A stretch of 64,000 bases of DNA from Azoarcus sp. KH32C (GTDB taxonomy: Bacteria; Pseudomonadota; Gammaproteobacteria; Burkholderiales; Rhodocyclaceae). Both the position numbers and the translations under genes were made by a program. Under the pieces are notes generated by a model. It was not told the origin of the DNA. It made no database searches and worked only from the letters and a program-made list of their open reading frames with translations. The stretch lies in contig NC_020516.1 of NCBI RefSeq assembly GCF_000349945.1, positions 2,294,001-2,358,000 of the forward strand, read 5' to 3'. Below, piece by piece: positions 57,331-64,000 of the stretch (the stretch's first letter is position 1; every line of letters starts with the position of its first letter).

Positions 57331-58851
57331 TCAGGTCTCGTCGAGGCCGAAGCGGATGCCCTGCGCGAGCGGCAGTTCACCCGAATAGTTGATCGTGCAG
57401 GTCGCGCGGCGCATGTAGGCCTTCCAGGCGTCCGAGCCGGATTCGCGGCCGCCACCGGTATCCTTTTCCCCGCCGAAGGCACCTCCGATTTCGGCGCCCG
57501 ACGGGCCGATATTGACGTTGGCGATGCCGCAGTCGCTGCCCGTCGCGGACAGGAAGCGTTCCGCTTCCATCAGGTCGCGCGTGAAGATCGATGACGCGAG
57601 GCCTTGCGGCACGTCGTTATGCAGCGCGATCGCTTCGTCGAGCTCGCGGTAGCGCAGCACGTAGAGGATCGGTGCGAAGGTTTCGCGTCGCACGACCGGG
57701 GTCTGGGCGGGCATTTCGACGAGGGCCGGGCGACGGTAACAGCCGGCGCCGCATTCGGGGATCGTCACCGGCTCGCCGCCGTGCACCCGGCCGCCGTCGG
57801 TACGGGCTTCGGCAAGCGCGGCGTCCATCGCGCCGCCGGCTGCGGTATCGATCAGGGGACCGACGAGCGTGCCGTCCGTGAGCGGATTGCCGACTGGCGC
57901 ACGTCGCCACAGGGTACTGAGCCGTTCGACGAGCGTGTCGGCGATCGTCTCATGGACGATCAGGCGGCGCAGCGTCGTGCAACGCTGACCCGCTGTGCCG
58001 ACGGCGGCAAAGAGGATGGCGTGTTCCGCGAGCGACAGATCGGCGCTGGGGCAGACGATCGCGCCGTTGTTGCCGCCGAGTTCGAGGATCGAGCGTCCGA
58101 GGCGGGCCGCGACGCGCGGGGCGAGCGCCTTGCCCATCGCGCAGGAGCCGGTCGCGGACAACACGGCGATGCGTGAATCGTCGGCGAGCACGGTGGCGAG
58201 TTCGCGATCGCCGATCAGGACTTCGAGCAGGCCGGCGGGGATGTCATCGAGTTCCCGGCTCGCGGTCTCGAAGAGGGCCGCGCAGGCGAGCGCCGTGAGC
58301 GGTGTGCGGTCGGAGGGTTTCCAGACGACGCTGTCGCCGCAAACCCAGGCGAGCGCCGCATTCCACGCCCAGACCGCGACGGGGAAGTTGAAGGCCGATA
58401 CGACGCCGACGACGCCGGCCGGATGCCATTGCTCCATCATGCGGTGTCCGGGGCGTTCGCTGGCGATCGTCAGGCCATGCAATTGCCGCGACAGGCCGCA
58501 GGCGAAGTCGCAGATGTCGATCATCTCCTGGACTTCGCCGAGGCCTTCCTCGCGGATCTTGCCGGTCTCGATCGTCACGAGTTCGCCGAGGGCGGTCTTG
58601 TGCGTGCGCAGCAGGTTGCCGAAGCGGCGGACGAGTTCGCCGCGATGGGGGGCCGGCACGCTGCGCCAGGCGTCGAAGGCGTCGCGGGCACGGTCGAGCG
58701 CGGCGTCGGCGCCAGCGGGCGTGTCGGGCGCGATGTGGGCCAGCGTCGAGCCGTCGATGGGGCTGCGCACCGGCAGCGTTCCGCCTTCGAGCTGTTGCGG
58801 CGCGACGCCGAGCAGGTGAAGCAGCGATACCGTTGCGGATGCGAGTGCCAT
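57331..58851 (-). CDS. Aldehyde dehydrogenase, ALDH7/aminoadipate-semialdehyde type
   Basis: The 506-residue NAD(P)-dependent enzyme has the general base in ILELGGNNGAIV and the catalytic Cys in AGQRCTTLRRL. The stretch VVGVVSAFNFPVAVWAWNAALAW resembles ALDH7 / L-piperidine-6-carboxylate dehydrogenases (AmaB) of lysine catabolism. No other lysine-degradation gene is adjacent, so the substrate is inferred only. It follows the methyltransferase gene with a 57-bp gap. Confidence 0.9.
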   Translation of the reverse strand: MALASATVSLLHLLGVAPQQLEGGTLPVRSPIDGSTLAHIAPDTPAGADAALDRARDAFDAWRSVPAPHRGELVRRFGNLLRTHKTALGELVTIETGKIREEGLGEVQEMIDICDFACGLSRQLHGLTIASERPGHRMMEQWHPAGVVGVVSAFNFPVAVWAWNAALAWVCGDSVVWKPSDRTPLTALACAALFETASRELDDIPAGLLEVLIGDRELATVLADDSRIAVLSATGSCAMGKALAPRVAARLGRSILELGGNNGAIVCPSADLSLAEHAILFAAVGTAGQRCTTLRRLIVHETIADTLVERLSTLWRRAPVGNPLTDGTLVGPLIDTAAGGAMDAALAEARTDGGRVHGGEPVTIPECGAGCYRRPALVEMPAQTPVVRRETFAPILYVLRYRELDEAIALHNDVPQGLASSIFTRDLMEAERFLSATGSDCGIANVNIGPSGAEIGGAFGGEKDTGGGRESGSDAWKAYMRRATCTINYSGELPLAQGIRFGLDET

Positions 58852-58908
58852 GGCTCCCTCCGGGGCGGTCGATGCCCGGTGGACCCGCAGGGAGCATGGA
58901 TGTTCCGA

Positions 58909-59790
58909 TCAGTATGCGAAGCGCGGGGCGAGCTCTTCCAGGTTGAGTTCGCTGAGGATCTGTTCGAGGCGCTCGCGCGCGTTGCCGCGACGCTGGCCGG
59001 TCGCGCGGGCGACGATCAGCTCGTTCTTCATCGAGTGTTCCCAGCCGACGAGCTCGGTGACGGTCAGTTGGTAGCCGTGCGCTTCGAGGAGCAGGCAGCG
59101 CAGGACGTTCGTGAGCTGGCTGCCGAACTCGCGGGTGTGGATCGGGTGGCGCCAGATCTCAGAGAGCGGCGTCCTGGCGAAGGATTCGCTCTTGTGCTTG
59201 CGCAGCACGGAGGCGACTTCGGCCTGGCAGCAGGGCACGAGCACGATGAAACGGGCGTGCTTTTCGAGGGCGAAGCGGATCGCGTCGTCGGTCGCGGTAT
59301 TGCACGCGTGGAGCGCCGTGACGATGTCGATGCGTTCTGGCAGCTCGGTCGAGCCGATCGATTCCTCGACCGTCAGGTTGAGGAAAGACATACGCCCGAA
59401 ACCGAGGCGGTCGGCCAGTTCGCGCGACTTCGCGACGAGTTCGTCGCGCGTCTCGATGCCGTACACGCGGCCTTGCTCTTTGGCCTTCAGGAAGAGGTCG
59501 TAGAGGATGAAGCCGAGGTAGGACTTGCCCGCGCCATGGTCGGCGAGCGTCAGGTCGCCGCGCTCGGCGAGCACCTCTTCCATCAGCCGTTCGATGAAGT
59601 TGTAGAGGTGGTAGACCTGCTTGAGCTTGCGGCGGCTGTCCTGGTTGAGCTTGCCGTCGCGCGTGAGGATGTGGAGTTCCTTCAGCAGTTCGACAGACTG
59701 GCCTGGGCGGAGCTCGGCGAGCAGGGGATCGGGCGAGGCCGGCTTCGCTGCGGGTGCGCTCCTGTGGGCTTTGTGGGGTTTGGCGGACAT
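58909..59790 (-). CDS. SAM-dependent methyltransferase (METTL25/GSTCD-like domain)
   Basis: The 293-residue protein has a methyltransferase motif I of unusual form, LADHGAGKSYLGFILYD, and later VTALHACNTATDD and VLVPCCQAEV. The HACNTA and PCC motifs are features of the PF13679-type family. The substrate is unknown; RNA or protein is possible. Its start is 4 bp after the DUF1415 stop, so the two are coupled. Confidence 0.85.
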   Translation of the reverse strand: MSAKPHKAHRSAPAAKPASPDPLLAELRPGQSVELLKELHILTRDGKLNQDSRRKLKQVYHLYNFIERLMEEVLAERGDLTLADHGAGKSYLGFILYDLFLKAKEQGRVYGIETRDELVAKSRELADRLGFGRMSFLNLTVEESIGSTELPERIDIVTALHACNTATDDAIRFALEKHARFIVLVPCCQAEVASVLRKHKSESFARTPLSEIWRHPIHTREFGSQLTNVLRCLLLEAHGYQLTVTELVGWEHSMKNELIVARATGQRRGNARERLEQILSELNLEELAPRFAY

Positions 59791-59794
59791 GGAC

Positions 59795-60352
59795 TTACTT
59801 GTCGTCGTAGTCGCCGGGAATCCCCAACGCCTTCCAGCCGTCCTTGCCGAGCTTCTTCATCGTCTCGATGTTGCGTTCGTAGATCGTCTCCGCGTTCGGG
59901 AAAGCCGCGACGGCGCGCTCGACGCTTTCTTCGCGCAGCAGATGCAGGGTCGGGAAGGGCGAGCGGTTGGTGAAGTTCTCGATGTCGTCGGGTTCGCTGT
60001 CCTCGAACTGGAAGCGCGGGTGGAAGCTCGCGACCTGCAGCACGCCTTCGAGTTCGTGCTCGACGACGGCCTCTTCGGCGATCGCGGCGATCTCGTCGAA
60101 GTCGAGGAAGTCCTGGAAGAGCGTCGGGTGGACGAGGAGCGTGGTGTCGACTTCGGCCGGGTCGGCTTCGGCGAGGAATTCGAGTTCGCGGTCGAGGTCC
60201 TCGAGAAAGGCGTCGGTATGCTTCGCGTCGCTGACGACGATGCGGACCTGATTGTTCACATAGACGGATTTTGCGAACGGGCACAGGTTGAGCCCGATCA
60301 CGGCCTTTTCCAGCCATTGCCGCGTGGCGGCGATCACTTCGTCACGATTCAT
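59795..60352 (-). CDS. DUF1415 family protein
   Basis: The 185-residue protein shows the DUF1415 pattern: IAATRQWLEKAVIGLNLCPFAK at the start, VHPTLFQDFLDF in the middle and ASFHPRFQFE later. The conserved Cys in NLCPFA and the His residues could bind metal. The start at 60352 has GGAA upstream. The function is unknown; it is the head of the coupled pair with the methyltransferase. Confidence 0.9.
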   Translation of the reverse strand: MNRDEVIAATRQWLEKAVIGLNLCPFAKSVYVNNQVRIVVSDAKHTDAFLEDLDRELEFLAEADPAEVDTTLLVHPTLFQDFLDFDEIAAIAEEAVVEHELEGVLQVASFHPRFQFEDSEPDDIENFTNRSPFPTLHLLREESVERAVAAFPNAETIYERNIETMKKLGKDGWKALGIPGDYDDK

Positions 60353-60439
60353 GGGTATTCCTTGAAAGGCCGCCATTTTGCCCCAATCGGCACGCGATCG
60401 AGGCGATAATGCGCGCCTTGTCTACAGATTCAGTTTCCG

Positions 60440-61348
60440 ATGCCCATCCAGTGGTTTCCCGGTCACATGACCTCGGCGCGCAAGAAAGCGGCCGAGACCA
60501 TGGCTTTGACCGATGTCGTGATCGAAGTGCTCGACGCCCGCATTCCCGAGGCGAGCAGCAATCCGATGATTCGCGAGCTGCGTCTCTTCCGTCAGCGTCC
60601 GTGCCTGAAGATCCTCAACAAGACGGATCTGGCGGACCCGGTCGCGACGCGCGCATGGCTGGACTACTTCAACAGCCAGCCGGGCGTGAAGGCGGTGGCC
60701 TTGTCATGCAAGAAGCCAGGCGACGTCGCGCGCGTGCCGGCCCTGTGCCAGGGCCTCGCGCCGCACCGGAACGATGGCACGAAGCCGCTGCGCATCATGA
60801 TCATGGGCATCCCGAACGTGGGCAAATCGACGATGATGAATGCGCTGCTCAAGCGCCGGGTGGCGGCGGTCGGCGACGAGCCGGCGGTGACCAAGCAGCA
60901 GCAGACCTTCGACCTCGGCTCGCACACGACGATCACCGACACGCCGGGCCTGATGTGGCCGAAGATCGAGCACGATTCGGACGGCTTCATGCTCGCCGCG
61001 AGCCACGCGATCGGGCGCAATGCCGTGATCGACGAGGAGGTCGCGGAGTTCCTCGGCAACCTGCTGCTCGACCGCTATCCGGCGTTGCTGGCGAGCCGCT
61101 ACGGCGTCGCGCCGGAACGGCTCGAAGCGCTCGACGGGGTCGGGGTCGTGGAGACGGTCGCGGCGAAGCGCGGCTGCCGCCTGAAGGGCGGCGCGCCGGA
61201 TCTCGAGAAGGCCTCGCAGATCCTGCTCAACGACTACCGCAGCGGCGCGCTCGGGCGGATCAGTCTGGAGACGCCCGAAACCCGTCGCGCGATGCTCGCG
61301 CAGGACGGCGAGGTCACGACTCCAGCCGGAAACCCACCTTCAGCTTGA
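60440..61348 (+). CDS. ylqF: Ribosome biogenesis GTPase YlqF (RbgA-type)
   Basis: The 302-residue GTPase has circularly permuted motifs, the hallmark of this family: G4 NKTDL comes first, then G1 GIPNVGKST and G3 DTPGL (in DTPGLMWPKIE). The N-terminus MPIQWFPGHMTSARK is also typical. It helps assemble the large ribosomal subunit. Its 3' end overlaps the convergent dodecin gene by 35 bp. Confidence 0.96.
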   Translation: MPIQWFPGHMTSARKKAAETMALTDVVIEVLDARIPEASSNPMIRELRLFRQRPCLKILNKTDLADPVATRAWLDYFNSQPGVKAVALSCKKPGDVARVPALCQGLAPHRNDGTKPLRIMIMGIPNVGKSTMMNALLKRRVAAVGDEPAVTKQQQTFDLGSHTTITDTPGLMWPKIEHDSDGFMLAASHAIGRNAVIDEEVAEFLGNLLLDRYPALLASRYGVAPERLEALDGVGVVETVAAKRGCRLKGGAPDLEKASQILLNDYRSGALGRISLETPETRRAMLAQDGEVTTPAGNPPSA

Positions 61349-61523
61349 CCTGGAAGTGCGCGATCTTGCCGTCGGTGATGTGGCCGCGAATCTCGGTCGC
61401 CTCGAACCAGTCCATATGACGGACGGTCTTCCCAGCGGTATCGATGGCGTTGCGGATGGCGTCATCGACGCTGACGGGGGAGGAACCGACTATTTCGACG
61501 AGCTTGTACACGTGGGCCGACAT
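61314..61523 (-). CDS. Dodecin flavoprotein
   Basis: The 69-residue protein is the right size for dodecin (about 68-70), a dodecameric flavin store. HVYKLVEIVGSSPVSVDDA and the flavin-stacking Trp in HMDWFEATEIRG are diagnostic. The last 35 bp overlap the end of ylqF on the other strand, so the two convergent messages can pair. Confidence 0.95.
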   Translation of the reverse strand: MSAHVYKLVEIVGSSPVSVDDAIRNAIDTAGKTVRHMDWFEATEIRGHITDGKIAHFQVKLKVGFRLES

Positions 61524-61722
61524 CGCACTCTCCTCGATGATTGATCGGGCAGCGCTCCCAGTATAGAGAAGGGTTCCGGTCTTGCCCGGCCGCGGGTGAG
61601 TAACGATCCGTGCGAGCCGTGGCGTGCGTCACGGTGCAGATGTCGTATTCCGTGCGGCAAGCTAGCGTGGTGCATCAAGCGTGCTTATGTCGTAATCAGG
61701 ATTGCTTGCGCTGCTTCTCTCC

Positions 61723-61736
61723 ATACCGTACCGTAT
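61723..61736. promoter_or_regulatory. Near-palindromic operator (ATACGG-N2-CCGTAT class)
   Basis: ATACCGTACCGTAT differs from the symmetric ATACGGTACCGTAT by one base. It lies 27 bp before the MFS start. It matches the sites at 22749 and 37955. Confidence 0.5.
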
Positions 61737-61763
61737 CGAGTCAAACGATAAGGACAGCCCCTG

Positions 61764-62966
61764 ATGAGAGAGCAGATGCAGCGGATGAAGGTCCTCGGCG
61801 CGGGGATCCTCAGCCTGATCCTGGTGATGGGCGTCGCGCGCTTCGCCTATACGCCGCTGCTGCCGCTGATGCAGGCGCAAGCCGGGCTGGGCGTTGCCGA
61901 AGGCGGATGGCTGGCGGCGTGGAACTACGCGGGCTACCTCACCGGCGCGCTGACGGCCTCGTTGATCAGCGACCTCGTGCTCAAGGACCGGCTGTACCGC
62001 ATCGGGCTCGTCGTCGCAGTTGTCAGCACGGTGGCGATGGGGCTGACGACGGATGTGTTCTGGTGGTCCGTGTGGCGCTTCGTCGCGGGCTTGAGCAGCG
62101 CGTCGGGGATGCTCCTCGGCACCGGGCTGATCCTGAACTGGCTGATCCGGCATCAGCACCGCTCCGAGCTCGGTATCCACTTCACCGGCATCGGTCTCGG
62201 CATCGCCGGCTGCGCGGTCGCGGTGTGGGTGATGAGCCAGTGGTTCGACTGGCGGACGCAGTGGTTCATTTTGAGCGGGCTCGGCGTGCTGCTGCTGATT
62301 CCTGCGTGGCGCTGGCTGCCGCCGCCGGATCGCACGTCCTTCACGGTCGGCGGGCAGAAGATGGAGGACAATCCGCCCGGACCGGCCTTCATGCGCGTGT
62401 TCATGGCGGCGTATTTCTGCGCGGGCGTGGGCTACGTCGTCAGCGCGACTTTCATCGTCGCGATCGTCAACAAGCTTCCGGGGCTCGAAGGGCGGGGGGC
62501 GTTGGTCTTCCTCGTGCTGGGGTTGTCGGCCGTGCCGGCCTGCATCGTGTGGGACTTCATCGCCCGGCGCATCGGCTACCTGAATTCGCTGGTGCTGTCG
62601 TACGTGCTGCAGATCGCCGGCATCCTGCTGCCGCTCGCGGGCGGGTTGGCGCCGGCCTTGCTGGGCGCGCTGCTCTTCGGCGGCAACTTCATCGGCGCCG
62701 TGAGCCTGGTGCTGACGATGGCGGGGCGCTACTACCCGACGCGTCCGGCGAAGATGATGGGCAAGATGACGATCGCGTACGGCGTGGCGCAGATCCTCGG
62801 GCCAGCGGTGACGGGCTGGCTCGCGGCGGGGAGGGGGAGCTATGCCGACGGGCTGTATGTCGCGGCGGCGGTGATGGCGGTCGGCACGGTGCTTGTGCTG
62901 GTGCTGAAGGGCATCGAGGTGAGAGAGAACGCTGCGATTGCAGTAGCCGGCAGCGATCCCGTTTAG
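61764..62966 (+). CDS. YbfB/YjiJ-family MFS transporter
   Basis: The 400-residue protein has 12 hydrophobic helices and the family-typical MGVARFAYTPLLPLMQ near the start, followed by GYLTGAL. The substrate is unknown. AAGGA about 9 bp upstream supports the ATG at 61764. An operator of the same class as that of fadH lies just upstream, so an acyl or organic-acid transport role is worth testing. Confidence 0.9.
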   Translation: MREQMQRMKVLGAGILSLILVMGVARFAYTPLLPLMQAQAGLGVAEGGWLAAWNYAGYLTGALTASLISDLVLKDRLYRIGLVVAVVSTVAMGLTTDVFWWSVWRFVAGLSSASGMLLGTGLILNWLIRHQHRSELGIHFTGIGLGIAGCAVAVWVMSQWFDWRTQWFILSGLGVLLLIPAWRWLPPPDRTSFTVGGQKMEDNPPGPAFMRVFMAAYFCAGVGYVVSATFIVAIVNKLPGLEGRGALVFLVLGLSAVPACIVWDFIARRIGYLNSLVLSYVLQIAGILLPLAGGLAPALLGALLFGGNFIGAVSLVLTMAGRYYPTRPAKMMGKMTIAYGVAQILGPAVTGWLAAGRGSYADGLYVAAAVMAVGTVLVLVLKGIEVRENAAIAVAGSDPV

Positions 62967-62976
62967 AATGCGGCCC

Positions 62977-62994
62977 TCCGGCGCGTGCGCCGGA
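62977..62994 (+). other. Perfect hairpin in the leader of the terminal flavoprotein gene
   Basis: TCCGGCGC / GCGCCGGA forms an 8-bp stem with a GT loop between the MFS gene and the next start. No T-run follows. A -10-like TAGAAT (62964-62969) overlaps the MFS stop codon. Confidence 0.35.
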
Positions 62995-63028
62995 ACCGTT
63001 GCCGAACTGGATCACTGGACTCCCCCGA

Positions 63029-64000
63029 ATGTTGCGAATTACCGAACTCAGGCTGCCGCTCGATCATCCCGAGGGCGCGCTGAGCGACGCGATCGTTGCG
63101 CGCCTTGCGATCGAACCCGACGAACTGCTCGACTTCACCGTCCATAAGCGCGGCTACGACGCCCGCAAGCGCGGTGCGATCATGCTGATCTACACGGTCG
63201 ACGTGAAAGTCGCCGACGAGCCCGCGCTGCTGCAGAAGTTCGAGTCGGATCGCCACATCTCGCCGACGCCGGACATGAATTACCGCTTCGTCGGCAATGC
63301 GCCGGAACAGCTCGCGCATCGGCCCGTCGTGATCGGCTTCGGGCCCTGCGGCATCTTCGCGGCGCTGATTCTGGCGCAGATGGGTTTCCGGCCGATCGTG
63401 CTTGAACGCGGCAAGGCGGTGCGCGAGCGCACGAAGGACACCTGGGGCCTGTGGCGCAAGAACGTGCTGAACCCGGAGTCGAACGTGCAGTTCGGCGAAG
63501 GCGGCGCCGGGACCTTCTCCGACGGCAAGCTCTACAGCCAGATCAAGGACCCGAAGCACTACGGCCGCAAGGTGCTGACGGAGTTCGTAAAGGCCGGTGC
63601 GCCGGAGGAGATCCTCTACGTCAGCAAGCCGCACATCGGCACCTTCCGCCTGGTCACGATGGTCGAGAACCTGCGCGCGGACATCGAGGCGCTGGGCGGC
63701 GAGATCCGCTTCAAGCAGCGCGTGAGCGATGTTCTGATCGAGGACGGCCAGGTGCGAGGTGTGATGATCGAGGGCGGCGGCGAGATCCGCAGCGACCACG
63801 TCGTGCTCGCGCTCGGTCACAGCGCACGCGACACCTTCGAGATGCTGCATGCGCGCGGCGTGTTTATGGAGGCGAAGCCGTTCTCGGTGGGCTTCCGCAT
63901 CGAGCATCCGCAGTCGCTGATCGACAACGCGCGCTTCGGCCCCCAGGCGGGGCATCCGATTCTGGGGGCGGCGGACTACAAGCTCGTGCATCACGCAAAG
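63029..64000 (+). CDS. FAD-dependent dehydrogenase (COG2509-like), 3' end outside window
   Basis: The frame from ATG 63029 (MLRITELRLPLDHPEG) is open to the last base, giving 324 residues. An N-terminal region of about 95 residues precedes the FAD-binding VIGFGPCGIFAALILAQ, then GEGGAGTFSDGKLYSQ and LALGHSARDTFEML, all typical of the COG2509 NAD(FAD)-utilising dehydrogenase group, whose members run to about 540 residues. The reaction is not known. No ribosome site is strong. Confidence 0.88.
   Translation, partial: MLRITELRLPLDHPEGALSDAIVARLAIEPDELLDFTVHKRGYDARKRGAIMLIYTVDVKVADEPALLQKFESDRHISPTPDMNYRFVGNAPEQLAHRPVVIGFGPCGIFAALILAQMGFRPIVLERGKAVRERTKDTWGLWRKNVLNPESNVQFGEGGAGTFSDGKLYSQIKDPKHYGRKVLTEFVKAGAPEEILYVSKPHIGTFRLVTMVENLRADIEALGGEIRFKQRVSDVLIEDGQVRGVMIEGGGEIRSDHVVLALGHSARDTFEMLHARGVFMEAKPFSVGFRIEHPQSLIDNARFGPQAGHPILGAADYKLVHHAK

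Overview
The window is about two-thirds GC, gene-dense and reads as a chromosome segment of a betaproteobacterium, most likely a Rhodocyclales relative of Azoarcus, Aromatoleum or Thauera. The reasons are the gene content (a LolC/E-LolD pair next to comEC, a divergent ppsR/ppsA pair, DUF2863, DUF599, DUF1415 and YaeQ proteins, electron-transfer flavoprotein dehydrogenase, a PCu(A)C copper operon) and the codon use. I see no tRNA, rRNA, CRISPR array, insertion sequence or prophage. Both end genes are cut: a histidine kinase at the left edge and an FAD-dependent dehydrogenase at the right edge.

Layout. 1-8.2 kb: kinase C-terminus; recJ with an overlapping unknown gene; a universal stress protein; an L-lactate permease with a GntR-type operator upstream; the lipoprotein-release genes lolC/lolD ending at a clear terminator. 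8.2-16.9 kb: comEC, an alpha/beta hydrolase, DUF599 and DUF2863 proteins, then ppsR and ppsA back to back. 16.9-22.8 kb: a secreted glycosidase-like protein, an MFS pump divergent from its LysR regulator, and fadH. 22.8-27.1 kb (minus): four translationally coupled genes (membrane flippase-like protein, GT2 glycosyltransferase, ArnT-like GT39 transferase, PAP2 phosphatase) that look like an envelope glycan or lipid-modification cassette. 27.3-31.3 kb: purL.

31.3-36.2 kb: a five-gene module (DUF2946, PCu(A)C copper chaperone, TonB-dependent receptor, Cys/His-bearing BNR propeller, thioredoxin-like protein) behind a well-placed FNR/Dnr-type box, suggesting copper acquisition tuned to low oxygen or denitrification. 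36.2-39.6 kb: ETF-ubiquinone oxidoreductase, a hotdog thioesterase and a pyruvyl-transferase-like protein. 39.7-43.9 kb: pyrG-kdsA-eno-ftsB. 43.9-49.6 kb: CBS protein, NlpC/P60 lipoprotein, MliC-like inhibitor, SIMPL protein, EamA exporter, gamma-carbonic anhydrase, rlmJ, a MazG-like pyrophosphatase and a DUF3301 protein. 49.6-54.9 kb: folE, a kinase-like orphan, fabI, a HAD protein, srkA, an unknown helical protein and YaeQ. 54.9-64 kb: a beta-barrel candidate, a CNNM/CBS membrane protein, an aldehyde dehydrogenase, a methyltransferase, DUF1415, YlqF GTPase, dodecin, an MFS transporter and the partial flavoprotein.

The most interesting non-coding signals are three near-identical palindromes (ATACGG-N2-CCGTAT type) in front of fadH, between ETF-QO and the thioesterase, and in front of the last MFS gene. 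They imply one shared regulator, probably of acyl-CoA catabolism, encoded elsewhere. The second is the class-II-spaced FNR/Dnr promoter of the copper module. All functional statements rest on motif reading by eye; no database search was run.
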